DNA from: DASPOJ01 sp049790315
Lineage (GTDB): Bacteria > Acidobacteriota > Terriglobia > Acidiferrales > UBA7541
Reading direction: 5' to 3'
Assembly: GCA_049790315.1 (NCBI GenBank)
Contig: JBAQYV010000012.1
Location: 1 to 20,919, forward strand
DNA: 20,919 nucleotides
The notes under the pieces: generated by a model
Told to the model about the DNA's origin: nothing
Databases searched by the model: none
What the model saw: the letters and a program-made list of their open reading frames with translations, nothing else
Position numbers and translations under genes: made by a program
In this document: in pieces, positions 14,588 through 20,919 of the stretch
How positions within the stretch are numbered: position 1 is the first letter of the stretch
Layout: every line of letters begins with the position of its first letter

Positions 14588-14605
14588 GCGATAAAGCTTT
14601 ATCGC
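14588..14605. repeat. 18-bp perfect palindrome
   Basis: GCGATAAAGCTTTATCGC is fully self-complementary. It lies 36 bases before the terminator hairpin at 14641. GTACC (14582-14586) and GGTAC (14633-14637) flank it and could close a larger fold. It may be a regulator site or a stem of a transcript; no function can be assigned. Confidence 0.7.
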
Positions 14606-14640
14606 GGCTTCGCGCTGAATTAATTGCGGTGCGGTACGGT

Positions 14641-14665
14641 GGGCGGCGAAAGCCGCCCGTTTTTT
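14641..14665 (+). terminator. Rho-independent terminator after the hydrolase
   Basis: GGGCGGC (14641-14647), loop GAAA, GCCGCCC (14652-14658), then G and six T (14660-14665). A perfect 7-bp GC stem with a GNRA tetraloop and T-run. It is 204 bases after the hydrolase stop, which leaves room for a long 3' UTR or a separate small RNA. Confidence 0.92.
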
Positions 14666-14833
14666 CCTGCGTTACCGGCGGTGGTATCATGGTGTTGGTT
14701 AAAAGTCTGCGCGCCGCGCGTCGGCATTGAATGTGGGCTCCGAGTAGATCCCGCACCCGTTACAACCCACCCGGCCCATGTAAAGGGCAGTCCGGGAAGA
14801 CGGTCATGCGACGCGGCTGGCTGAGGAGGCGTC

Positions 14834-16174
14834 TTGTATCTGAAGCGATTGGGAATTGTGGTTTTGGTAGTAGGTTGTTTTGCATGGCTCGCCGCGCGTT
14901 CGCAGGAGATGAAGTCGCACGACGTTGTCACCGGTGCCGCGGCGTTCCACGGCTATGACGCCGAACATCCCGGCGTATTCCGCAAAATCACCGCAGCCGA
15001 TATTCCGGCTCCGTACGCGACCCAGACGATCCAAAATGGCCCGCAGCTTATTCCGCGGCCGGCCAATGCCATGCCGCAGGCCCTGCCCGGATTCAAAGTG
15101 GACCTCTATGCTTCCGGTCTGGATAATCCGCGCGAAATGCGGACGGCGCCGAATGGCGATGTTTTCCTGGCCGAAAGTTTTCCGGTGAATGTGAATGCCG
15201 ACGTGCCCGGACGAATTCTCGTATTGCGCGGCGTGACGCCCGCGGGCAAAGCCGAGCACGTTTCCGTCTTTGCGACGGGCCTGAATCGCCCGTTCGGGAT
15301 TGCATTTTATCCGCCGGGTCCCAATCCGCAGTACGTCTATATTGGCGACACCGACTCCGTCGTGCGTTTCCCGTATAAAAATGGCGATTTGGTCGCGACC
15401 GGCAAACCCGAAACGGTCGTGGCCAGCCTACCCCATGGCGGCGCCCACATCACGCGCGATGTCGTGTTCAGTCCGGATGGAAAGAAGATGTACGTTTCCG
15501 TCGGATCGGCCACCAACGTTACCGACACCGACGCCAGTGCGGTCGAAACGAATCGCGCCGACGTTCTCGAATTCAATCCCGACGGTTCGGGCCAGCGCGT
15601 GTATGCCTACGGGATTCGCAATTGCGTCGGCGAAGCCATTCAGCCCGAGACGAGTGAACTCTGGTGTTCTACGAACGAGCGCGATGAACTGGGAGACAAT
15701 CTGCCGCCCGACTACATTACGCATGTGCAAGACGGCGGTTTCTATGGATGGCCTTGGTATTACACCGGCGGAAATCCCGATCCGCGTTTTCCCGGCAAGC
15801 ATCCCGAATTGCGCAGCAAAGTGATCGTCCCGGATGTTCTGCTCCAACCGCACAACGCGTCGCTTGGGATGCTGTTTTATGAAGGCAGCCAGTTTCCCAA
15901 CGAATATCACAGCGACATTTTCGCCGCCGAGCACGGTTCCTGGAATCGGCACCTGCGCACCGGGTACGAAGTGATTCGTGTGCCCGTGGACAAATCCGGA
16001 AAAGCCACCGGCGAGTACGAAGATTTTCTAACCGGCTTCGTCACGCCGCAAGGTGGTGTGTGGGGCCGCCCCGTGGGCGTGGCCGTGGCCAAGGACGGTT
16101 CGTTGCTCGTTAGCGACGACGGATCGAATATCGTTTGGCGTGTCAGCTACGTCGGCGCTGCTGCTCATCACTAG
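14834..16174 (+). CDS. Secreted PQQ-type sugar (sorbosone) dehydrogenase
   Basis: A 446-residue exported protein of the soluble glucose/sorbosone dehydrogenase beta-propeller family, which oxidises aldoses or related compounds with PQQ. After an N-terminal hydrophobic segment (about 6-20, with VVGC resembling a lipobox), the propeller runs from about 80 to the end. Characteristic pieces are LPGFKVDLYASGLDNPREM, GDVFLAES, HGGAHITRDVVFSPDGKKMYVSVGS, YGIRNCVGEAI, GFYGWPWYY, AAEHGSWNR and GRPVGVAVAKDGSLLVSDDG. The His of HGGAH fits the catalytic His region. The start is TTG at 14834 because GAGGAGG stands 4 nt before it and no ATG or GTG fits. Cofactor use is family knowledge, not proven here; no pqq genes are in the window. 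Confidence 0.9.
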   Translation: MYLKRLGIVVLVVGCFAWLAARSQEMKSHDVVTGAAAFHGYDAEHPGVFRKITAADIPAPYATQTIQNGPQLIPRPANAMPQALPGFKVDLYASGLDNPREMRTAPNGDVFLAESFPVNVNADVPGRILVLRGVTPAGKAEHVSVFATGLNRPFGIAFYPPGPNPQYVYIGDTDSVVRFPYKNGDLVATGKPETVVASLPHGGAHITRDVVFSPDGKKMYVSVGSATNVTDTDASAVETNRADVLEFNPDGSGQRVYAYGIRNCVGEAIQPETSELWCSTNERDELGDNLPPDYITHVQDGGFYGWPWYYTGGNPDPRFPGKHPELRSKVIVPDVLLQPHNASLGMLFYEGSQFPNEYHSDIFAAEHGSWNRHLRTGYEVIRVPVDKSGKATGEYEDFLTGFVTPQGGVWGRPVGVAVAKDGSLLVSDDGSNIVWRVSYVGAAAHH

Positions 16175-16191
16175 ACAAGCGATCGAGCCAG

Positions 16192-16230
16192 GCCGGTGCG
16201 GAGCGTGCTCAGTTCGCGCTCCGTGCCGGC
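16192..16230 (+). terminator. Stem-loop after the dehydrogenase gene
   Basis: GCCGGTGCGGAGCG (16192-16205) pairs with CGCTCCGTGCCGGC (16217-16230) over 14 bases including two G-U pairs, with an 11-base loop, 18 bases after the stop codon. No T-run follows, so it may be a Rho-linked end or a 3' stabiliser rather than an intrinsic terminator. Confidence 0.45.
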
Positions 16231-16263
16231 GCAAATTCACAAGTTAACAAGCGCGTTCAATTG

Positions 16264-16273
16264 ACCGATCGGT
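16264..16273. promoter_or_regulatory. TetR-type operator-like palindrome upstream of FecR-domain gene
   Basis: ACCGATCGGT is a perfect 10-bp palindrome of the kind often bound by TetR-family repressors. It is enclosed by GCGTTCAA (16253-16260) and TTGAACGC (16273-16280), which are also complementary. It lies 119-128 bases before the FecR-domain gene start, in its probable promoter region. No TetR gene is in the window. Confidence 0.35.
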
Positions 16274-16391
16274 TGAACGCACACATTTGTTTTGGCGCTT
16301 GCATCCCTTTTTGCCCGGCGAGAAACTAATTCTACATGCTGGTGTTCCACACAGTGCGCAACGGCACTGAGCCCCTCGGAGGTACGTGCAA

Positions 16392-18230
16392 ATGAAGATG
16401 CGAAAGATTCTCTTCGCGGCTGCGGTTCTTGCCGCGGTCGCCGTGATCTTGCAAGTGCCTATTTCGGCCTCGGCTCAGGATGCGAGCGCCAACGCCGGCG
16501 ATCCGCCGGGTCGCGTCGCACGTCTGGATTTCGTGCAAGGCTCGGTTTCGTTTCAGCCGGCCGGCGGTGGCGATAATGACTGGGTCGCCGCGGAAGTCAA
16601 TCGCCCGCTCACCACTGGCGATCAACTCTGGGCGGATACCGATGGTCAGGTCGAAATGGAAGTGGACTCGACGACTGTTCGCATGGATCACAACACCGGT
16701 GTTTCATACCTCAATTTGTCCGACAGTTTGATTCAGCTTCAGGTTTCGGCCGGCTCCGTGATCGTCCATTTGCCGCAGCTCGATCCCAACAATTCGTTCG
16801 AGGTGGACGCGCCGAACCTGGCGTTCTCGCTCCTGCAGCCCGGCACGTATCAAATCGATGTCGATCCCGATAAGGACGTCACCGTCGTCACGGTCGTCAA
16901 TGGCGAAGGCCAAGTCACCGGCGGCGGCCGTTCCTGGAATATCACCGCCGATCAACAAGCCACATTCACCGGTACGGACACGCTCGATTACACTCTCGCG
17001 GACGCCGATTCACTTCCGCAATCCGCCTTCCAGCAGTGGTCGGCGCAACGTGATGCGGCCGAAAACCAAGCCGCGCCCGACCAATATGTTTCGCCCGAGA
17101 TGACCGGCTCGGAAGATTTGGATACTTACGGCTCCTGGACTCCCGAGGCCGATTACGGCGCCGTTTGGTTTCCCACCGGCGTCGCGGTCGGTTGGGCGCC
17201 CTATCGATTCGGCCATTGGGTTTGGATTGCGCCGTGGGGATGGACCTGGGTTGAATCCGAGCCGTGGGGTTTTGCGCCGTTCCACTATGGCCGCTGGGCG
17301 GCGTTCGGCGGACGTTGGGGATGGGTGCCTGGCCCTGTCGTCGTCGGCGTGCGTCCCGTGTATGCGCCCGCGCTCGTAGCGTGGGTAGGTGGCACTCCGG
17401 GCTTTTCCTTTTCCGTCGCGATCGGCGGAGGCGGCGGCATTGGTTGGTTTGCGCTCGGCCCGCGTGAAGTCTTTATGCCCACGTATCGTGTCAGCGAAAC
17501 GTACATGACGCGCGTGAACGTCACCAACACCGTTGTGGATCGCAATGCCGTGATCGACGTCTATCACAACAACGCGCGGAACATCACCTATGCGAACGAG
17601 CACGTCCAGGGCGGCGTCACCGTGGTTTCGCACAATACGTTCGTAAGCGGCGGCAATGTATCGCGCAACGTCGTGAATGTTCCCGATCGCGATTTGGCTT
17701 CCGCGCCCGTGAATCGCGCGGGTCCCGCGGCTGAGCCGACGCGCGCAAGCACGATCGGCGGCGCCCAGGTCGCAACCCATCGCCCGCCCGCGAATGTCGC
17801 CAGCCGGCCCACCGTGGCCGTTCATACTCCTCCCGCGCAGCCGCAGGCTTTCCGAGGCAACGGGGCCGCCAACAGTGACCGCGGTGGGTCGAACTACCGG
17901 CCTCCGGCTCAGCCTGGCAATTCCCCCGCCAGCCGCACCATGAATGGTTCGAGCGGGAATGAAGGGGCGCCGCCGGCGAACACGGAAAATCGTGGCAGTG
18001 AACCGGGTAATGAGCGTGGCAATCAAGAGGCAAATCCGGCGCCCGCGCCGCAGCCCGAACAGCAGTCGCATCCGAACGTGCGTCAAGCGCCGCCGGTTCG
18101 TCAACCAACTCAGCAAGAGCAGCAAAACGATAATGCCAAGCAGCAAGCCTGGCAAAATAAGCACCAGCAAGTTCATCAGAATGACAAATCCAGCGGGGCC
18201 TCGAAATCTCAGAAGCCTCCGCATTCCTGA
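16392..18230 (+). CDS. FecR/DUF6600-type exported protein with Gln/Pro-rich tail
   Basis: A 612-residue exported protein of unknown role. Order of parts: signal peptide to about residue 28 (ends SASAQ); FecR-like beta-rich domain about 38-190 (GRVARLDFVQGSVSFQPAG, PLTTGDQLWADTDGQVEME, LQVSAGSVIVHLP); linker; an aromatic-rich DUF6600-like region about 238-335 with many Trp/Tyr-Gly units (HWVWIAPWGWTWVESEPWGF, then GRWGWVPGPVV); a segment rich in Asn/Val; and a low-complexity Pro/Gln/Asn/Ala tail from about 440 ending KSQKPPHS. The start is ATG 16392 because GGAGG lies 9 nt upstream; a GTG at 16386 is too close. Probably periplasmic or surface-located. FecR proteins elsewhere relay signals to ECF sigma factors, but this architecture lacks a membrane anchor, so that role is not claimed. 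Confidence 0.87.
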   Translation: MKMRKILFAAAVLAAVAVILQVPISASAQDASANAGDPPGRVARLDFVQGSVSFQPAGGGDNDWVAAEVNRPLTTGDQLWADTDGQVEMEVDSTTVRMDHNTGVSYLNLSDSLIQLQVSAGSVIVHLPQLDPNNSFEVDAPNLAFSLLQPGTYQIDVDPDKDVTVVTVVNGEGQVTGGGRSWNITADQQATFTGTDTLDYTLADADSLPQSAFQQWSAQRDAAENQAAPDQYVSPEMTGSEDLDTYGSWTPEADYGAVWFPTGVAVGWAPYRFGHWVWIAPWGWTWVESEPWGFAPFHYGRWAAFGGRWGWVPGPVVVGVRPVYAPALVAWVGGTPGFSFSVAIGGGGGIGWFALGPREVFMPTYRVSETYMTRVNVTNTVVDRNAVIDVYHNNARNITYANEHVQGGVTVVSHNTFVSGGNVSRNVVNVPDRDLASAPVNRAGPAAEPTRASTIGGAQVATHRPPANVASRPTVAVHTPPAQPQAFRGNGAANSDRGGSNYRPPAQPGNSPASRTMNGSSGNEGAPPANTENRGSEPGNERGNQEANPAPAPQPEQQSHPNVRQAPPVRQPTQQEQQNDNAKQQAWQNKHQQVHQNDKSSGASKSQKPPHS

Positions 18231-18237
18231 CGCGAAA

Positions 18238-18269
18238 CGCGAAAGTCCCCGGCGCGGGGACTTTTCGCG
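18238..18269 (+). terminator. Hairpin terminator after the FecR-domain gene
   Basis: CGCGAAAGTCCCC (18238-18250) pairs with GGGGACTTTTCGCG (18256-18269) with one extra T, giving a long stem with a tiny loop, 8 bases after the stop codon. The T-run is part of the stem, so it may work in both directions. It separates the FecR-domain gene from the kinase gene. Confidence 0.65.
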
Positions 18270-18285
18270 GTAAATTTGTTCGGCC

Positions 18286-19728
18286 ATGGCCGAGCTTTTT
18301 AACTCCCGCACCGAACGCCGCTCGCAGTCGAGCGCCGCGAGCACGTTGTCTGGCAACGCCGGCGTCTCGACCGCTCCCTCCTCCGATCTCTTGACCGACG
18401 ATCCTTCCAACATTGCGGGCACGATAGACAACGGAACGGCCGGCGTCGCCGACGACCGCGCCGAAGGCGAACGCCGCGGTTGGATCGATTGGCTGATGGT
18501 GTTTTTCCTTCTCGGCCTCGCGGTCCTTCCGCCGGTTCGCGAAATCCACAAACAGCTCATCCTGCTGCTGATCGCCGCGGTGCAATTGCTCGAAGGCCGT
18601 CTCGTGCGCGCGTTTCCGAACGCGGGCCGCTACATCGCCGTGCTGTTGAAGATCGCTCTGGCCACGATCTTGATCTACCACACTGGCGAAGTCGCGATTA
18701 ACAGCAGCTACTACCCGATCTATTTTCTGCCGGTAATGACCGCGGCGATGTACTTCGATACGATCGGCACGCTGCTGTGGACGCTCCTCGCATCCGCTGC
18801 GTACTGTTCGTATCTTGTGCCGGCTCGCCAGGACTACGACATCGGCTGGGACTCGCTGGGTGTTCTCGCGATTCGCATTCTTTTTTTCTTTCTGGTGGCC
18901 GTTGTCGTCAATCGCTTCTCGATTGAGATTCGCCGGCAGACGACGCGTTACCGCGACCTGGCCGGGCGCCTGGCCGAAACCAATCGCCGGCTTCAATTGG
19001 CTCAGGATGAAGCGCGCCGCTCCGAGCGCTTGGCGGCGCTCGGCCAGATGTCGGCGGGTCTCGCGCACGAGATTCGCAATCCGCTCGGCGTGATCAAGGG
19101 TTCAGCCGAGATGCTCGAGCAAAAAATTGGCACGTCGAATCCGCTGGCCGCCGAGTTGGCCGGATATATTTCAACCGAGGTCAATCGCCTCAGCGCGCTC
19201 GTCTCTCGCTTCCTCGATTTCGCGCGGCCGCTGCGGGCGGAGCGATATCCCGCGCCGCTCGCGCCGCTTATCGATCGCGTGCTCGCTTCTGTCGCCGAAA
19301 CGTGGCACGGCGCGCCCGTGCTCGTCGAGCGCAATTTCGTCCCGGAACTGCCGCAGATTCCGCTGGACGAAAATCTCGCCGAGCGCGCCTTCATCAATTT
19401 GGTGCAGAACGCTTACGAAGCCATGGGCGAAACGGGCGGCACGTTGCGCGTTTCGCTCGCTCCCGCGCAATCCGGCGGACGCTCCGGCATCGAAGTGCGC
19501 ATCGAAGACACAGGCCCTGGTGTCGAACCCGAAATGTGCGAGCAAATTTTCAATCCGTTTGTCACCACGAAGAAAACCGGCGTAGGCCTGGGTCTTTCGA
19601 TCGTGTCGAAAATTGTGGACGAGCATCGCGGCACGATTCATCTTGAAAGCAGTCCACATGGCGCCCGCTTCGTGGTATTTTTGCCCGCTTCGATGGATGC
19701 CGCGAGCGCTGAGCCTGTGGGCGTGTGA
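18286..19728 (+). CDS. Membrane sensor histidine kinase (NtrB/ZraS-like)
   Basis: A 480-residue two-component sensor that should phosphorylate the response regulator encoded next. Residues 1-65 are a polar, Ser/Ala-rich N-terminus. Hydrophobic segments from about 66 to 210 suggest five or six membrane helices and no large periplasmic sensor domain. A coiled linker leads to the HisKA box LAHEIRNPLGVIKGSAEML with His261. The ATPase domain shows NLVQNAYEAMGE (N box), EDTGPGVEPE (G1), FNPFVTTKKTG (F) and VGLGLSIVSKIV (G2). No ribosome site is evident before the ATG at 18286, so the true start may lie slightly downstream. It is 12 nt from the regulator gene, a clear pair. The signal sensed is unknown. 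Confidence 0.94.
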   Translation: MAELFNSRTERRSQSSAASTLSGNAGVSTAPSSDLLTDDPSNIAGTIDNGTAGVADDRAEGERRGWIDWLMVFFLLGLAVLPPVREIHKQLILLLIAAVQLLEGRLVRAFPNAGRYIAVLLKIALATILIYHTGEVAINSSYYPIYFLPVMTAAMYFDTIGTLLWTLLASAAYCSYLVPARQDYDIGWDSLGVLAIRILFFFLVAVVVNRFSIEIRRQTTRYRDLAGRLAETNRRLQLAQDEARRSERLAALGQMSAGLAHEIRNPLGVIKGSAEMLEQKIGTSNPLAAELAGYISTEVNRLSALVSRFLDFARPLRAERYPAPLAPLIDRVLASVAETWHGAPVLVERNFVPELPQIPLDENLAERAFINLVQNAYEAMGETGGTLRVSLAPAQSGGRSGIEVRIEDTGPGVEPEMCEQIFNPFVTTKKTGVGLGLSIVSKIVDEHRGTIHLESSPHGARFVVFLPASMDAASAEPVGV

Positions 19729-19740
19729 AAATTTAAGACT

Positions 19741-20919
19741 ATGTCTACGATTTTGATCGTCGAAGACGAACCGAAGCTGCGCCGCCTGCTCGAACTCGAT
19801 TTGAGCGAGGAAGGCCATCGTGTGCTCGCCGCGTCTGATGGCGAGCAAGGTTTGAAATTGCTGCGTCAGGAATCGGTAGATATCGTCGTCACCGATTTGA
19901 AAATGCCCGGCATGGACGGCCTCGAATTTCTGCACGCCGTGAAGCGCACGAATGCGGCGCTGCCCGTCGTCGTAATGACGGCCTACGGCACAATCGAGAC
20001 CGCCGTTGAAGCCATGAAAGCCGGCGCCAGCGACTACGTGTTGAAACCATTTTCGCTCGCGGAAATGAAAATGGTGATCCAGAAGGAACTGGATGTCCGC
20101 CGCCTGCGCGAAGAAAATCGCACCCTGCGCGAAGCGCTGGGACACAAATACACGCACCCAAATGTCGTAACGCGCAGCGCCAAAATGCAAGAAGTGCTGG
20201 CCACCATTGAGCGCATCGCGCCGACGAATTCCACCGTGCTGCTCGGCGGCGAAAGCGGAGTCGGCAAAGATTTGATGGCGCGCGTGCTCCACGAAAAATC
20301 TCGCCGCTCCGGCGGGCCATTCATCAAGATCAATAGCACCGCAATCCCTGAGAATCTTCTCGAAAGCGAACTCTTCGGTTACGAGAAGGGAGCCTTCACC
20401 GGTGCCGCCGGCACAAAGCCCGGCAAGTTTGAGTTGGCCGACAAAGGCACCCTGTTTCTCGACGAAATCGGCGACGTCCCTCCGGCAACGCAAGTGAAAC
20501 TCTTGCGCGTCCTGCAAGAGCGCGAATTCGAGCGCCTCGGCGGCACGCGCACGCTCAAAGTCGATGTTCGCTTGGTTGCCGCCACGAATCGCGATCTTCG
20601 CGCCGCGCTCGAAGACGGAACTTTTCGCGAAGATTTGTATTACCGCTTAAATGTCGTGCCCATTGACATTCCTCCGCTGCGCGAGCACACCGAAGACATC
20701 CCCGATCTCGTGCAGCTTTTCATCGAAAGGTTTTCGCGCGGATCGGGCAAGCCCGTCACCGGCATTCGTCCCGACGCTCTCCAGCGCCTGATGGAATTCC
20801 ACTGGCCCGGCAATGTGCGCGAACTTGAAAACGTAATCGAGCGCGCCTGCGCGCTCTCCAAAGAGCCCATCCTCGAAGTTGCGGACATCCGCCTCGATTC
20901 CGGCCGCGCGCGTCGCGCG
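19741..20919 (+). CDS. Sigma-54-activating response regulator (NtrC family), 3' end outside window
   Basis: 393 codons are visible with no stop. Receiver domain residues 1 to about 118: acidic Glu8-Asp9, phospho-acceptor Asp52 in VTDLKMPGMDG, and Lys in DYVLKPF. The AAA+ domain follows from about 140: GESGVGKDL (Walker A, about 169-177), ELFGYEKGAFTGA with the sigma-54-contacting GAFTGA at 217-222, GTLFLDEIGD (Walker B, about 236-245), ATNRDL, and FHWPGNVRELENVIERA. The C-terminal Fis-type DNA-binding helix is expected past the window end. It activates sigma-54 promoters when phosphorylated by the upstream kinase. Its targets are unknown; the sigma-54-like site ahead of glnB is far away and need not be related. 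Confidence 0.96.
   Translation, partial: MSTILIVEDEPKLRRLLELDLSEEGHRVLAASDGEQGLKLLRQESVDIVVTDLKMPGMDGLEFLHAVKRTNAALPVVVMTAYGTIETAVEAMKAGASDYVLKPFSLAEMKMVIQKELDVRRLREENRTLREALGHKYTHPNVVTRSAKMQEVLATIERIAPTNSTVLLGGESGVGKDLMARVLHEKSRRSGGPFIKINSTAIPENLLESELFGYEKGAFTGAAGTKPGKFELADKGTLFLDEIGDVPPATQVKLLRVLQEREFERLGGTRTLKVDVRLVAATNRDLRAALEDGTFREDLYYRLNVVPIDIPPLREHTEDIPDLVQLFIERFSRGSGKPVTGIRPDALQRLMEFHWPGNVRELENVIERACALSKEPILEVADIRLDSGRARRA

Larger units (their letters stand above)
14437..14833. other. Intergenic region between hydrolase and PQQ-type dehydrogenase
   Basis: This 397-base gap has no credible protein gene. It holds an 18-bp palindrome (14588-14605), a strong plus-strand terminator (14641-14665), a possible extended -10 promoter TGG-TATCAT at 14682-14690, and after it a GC-rich leader with several nested complementary stretches, for example CCCGG/CCGGG enclosing CCC/GGG around 14769-14800. 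The first half could be a long 3' UTR of the hydrolase or a separate small RNA. Confidence 0.5.

Noticed and set aside
17010..19068. Long minus-strand open frames opposite the FecR-domain and kinase genes
   Set aside because: Shadows of the real plus-strand genes; no ribosome sites or family motifs.
19171..20517. 448-codon open frame on the minus strand
   Set aside because: Antisense to the kinase and response regulator, both with intact catalytic motifs.
1..20919. CRISPR arrays, tRNA or rRNA genes, insertion sequences
   Set aside because: No regularly spaced repeats, tRNA-like cloverleaf, rRNA sequence or transposase was seen on reading.

Overview
The window looks like a chromosomal segment of a GC-rich Gram-negative bacterium, most probably an Acidobacteriota member. 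The pointers are a BBP2-type outer-membrane porin next to P-II and glutamine synthetase genes, a FecR/DUF6600 surface protein, a bacterial enhancer-binding protein, and a short C-terminal scrap resembling the MacB-like permeases that are abundant in Acidobacteria. This assignment is inference; no rRNA gene is present. There are 17 protein genes, one 45-codon leader ORF and one possible gene remnant.

Layout. (1) 1-4069, nitrogen: glnA (minus, cut by the window start) and a BBP2-type porin (minus), divergent from glnB (P-II, plus). (2) 4066-6024: a precorrin-2 dehydrogenase/sirohydrochlorin ferrochelatase gene overlaps the glnB stop codon, followed by ilvA (threonine ammonia-lyase with an ACT domain). 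(3) 6222-7673: an unrecognised membrane protein, a small secreted protein and a possible permease remnant. (4) 7674-13677, sulfur and siroheme: cobA (plus) converges on a minus-strand series sat, tauE-like exporter, cysH (APS reductase type), hemD and a GAF-ANTAR regulator. (5) 13678-18230: dienelactone hydrolase, a PQQ-type sugar dehydrogenase and a FecR/DUF6600 protein. (6) 18286-20919: a histidine kinase and a sigma-54-activating response regulator cut by the window end.

How the genes fit together. Sat makes APS and the CysH-type reductase (with its Cys-Cys/CxxC iron-sulfur residues) reduces it to sulfite. HemD, CobA and the Met8/CysG-N-like protein together make siroheme, the cofactor of sulfite and nitrite reductases, which are not in the window. 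The siroheme genes are split over three transcription units, one of them coupled to glnB.

Main discovery. The leader of the sat operon (13353-13564, minus strand) encodes a 45-residue peptide with 16 cysteines in five clusters. It is followed by a strong intrinsic terminator about 60 nt before sat. Three RNA segments are mutually complementary in the arrangement of a classical amino-acid attenuator: segment 1 in codons 5-8, segment 2 in codons 37-41, and segment 3 in the 5' arm and loop of the terminator. Pairing 1:2 leaves the terminator free; pairing 2:3 consumes the terminator's 5' arm. This predicts a cysteine-tRNA-sensing transcription attenuator for sulfate assimilation. The likely promoter places the transcription start only a few bases before the leader ATG, so the peptide may be translated from a nearly leaderless mRNA. 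Polycysteine leader ORFs that act as attenuators are known in mycobacteria; I know of no description of this terminator/antiterminator design in this lineage.
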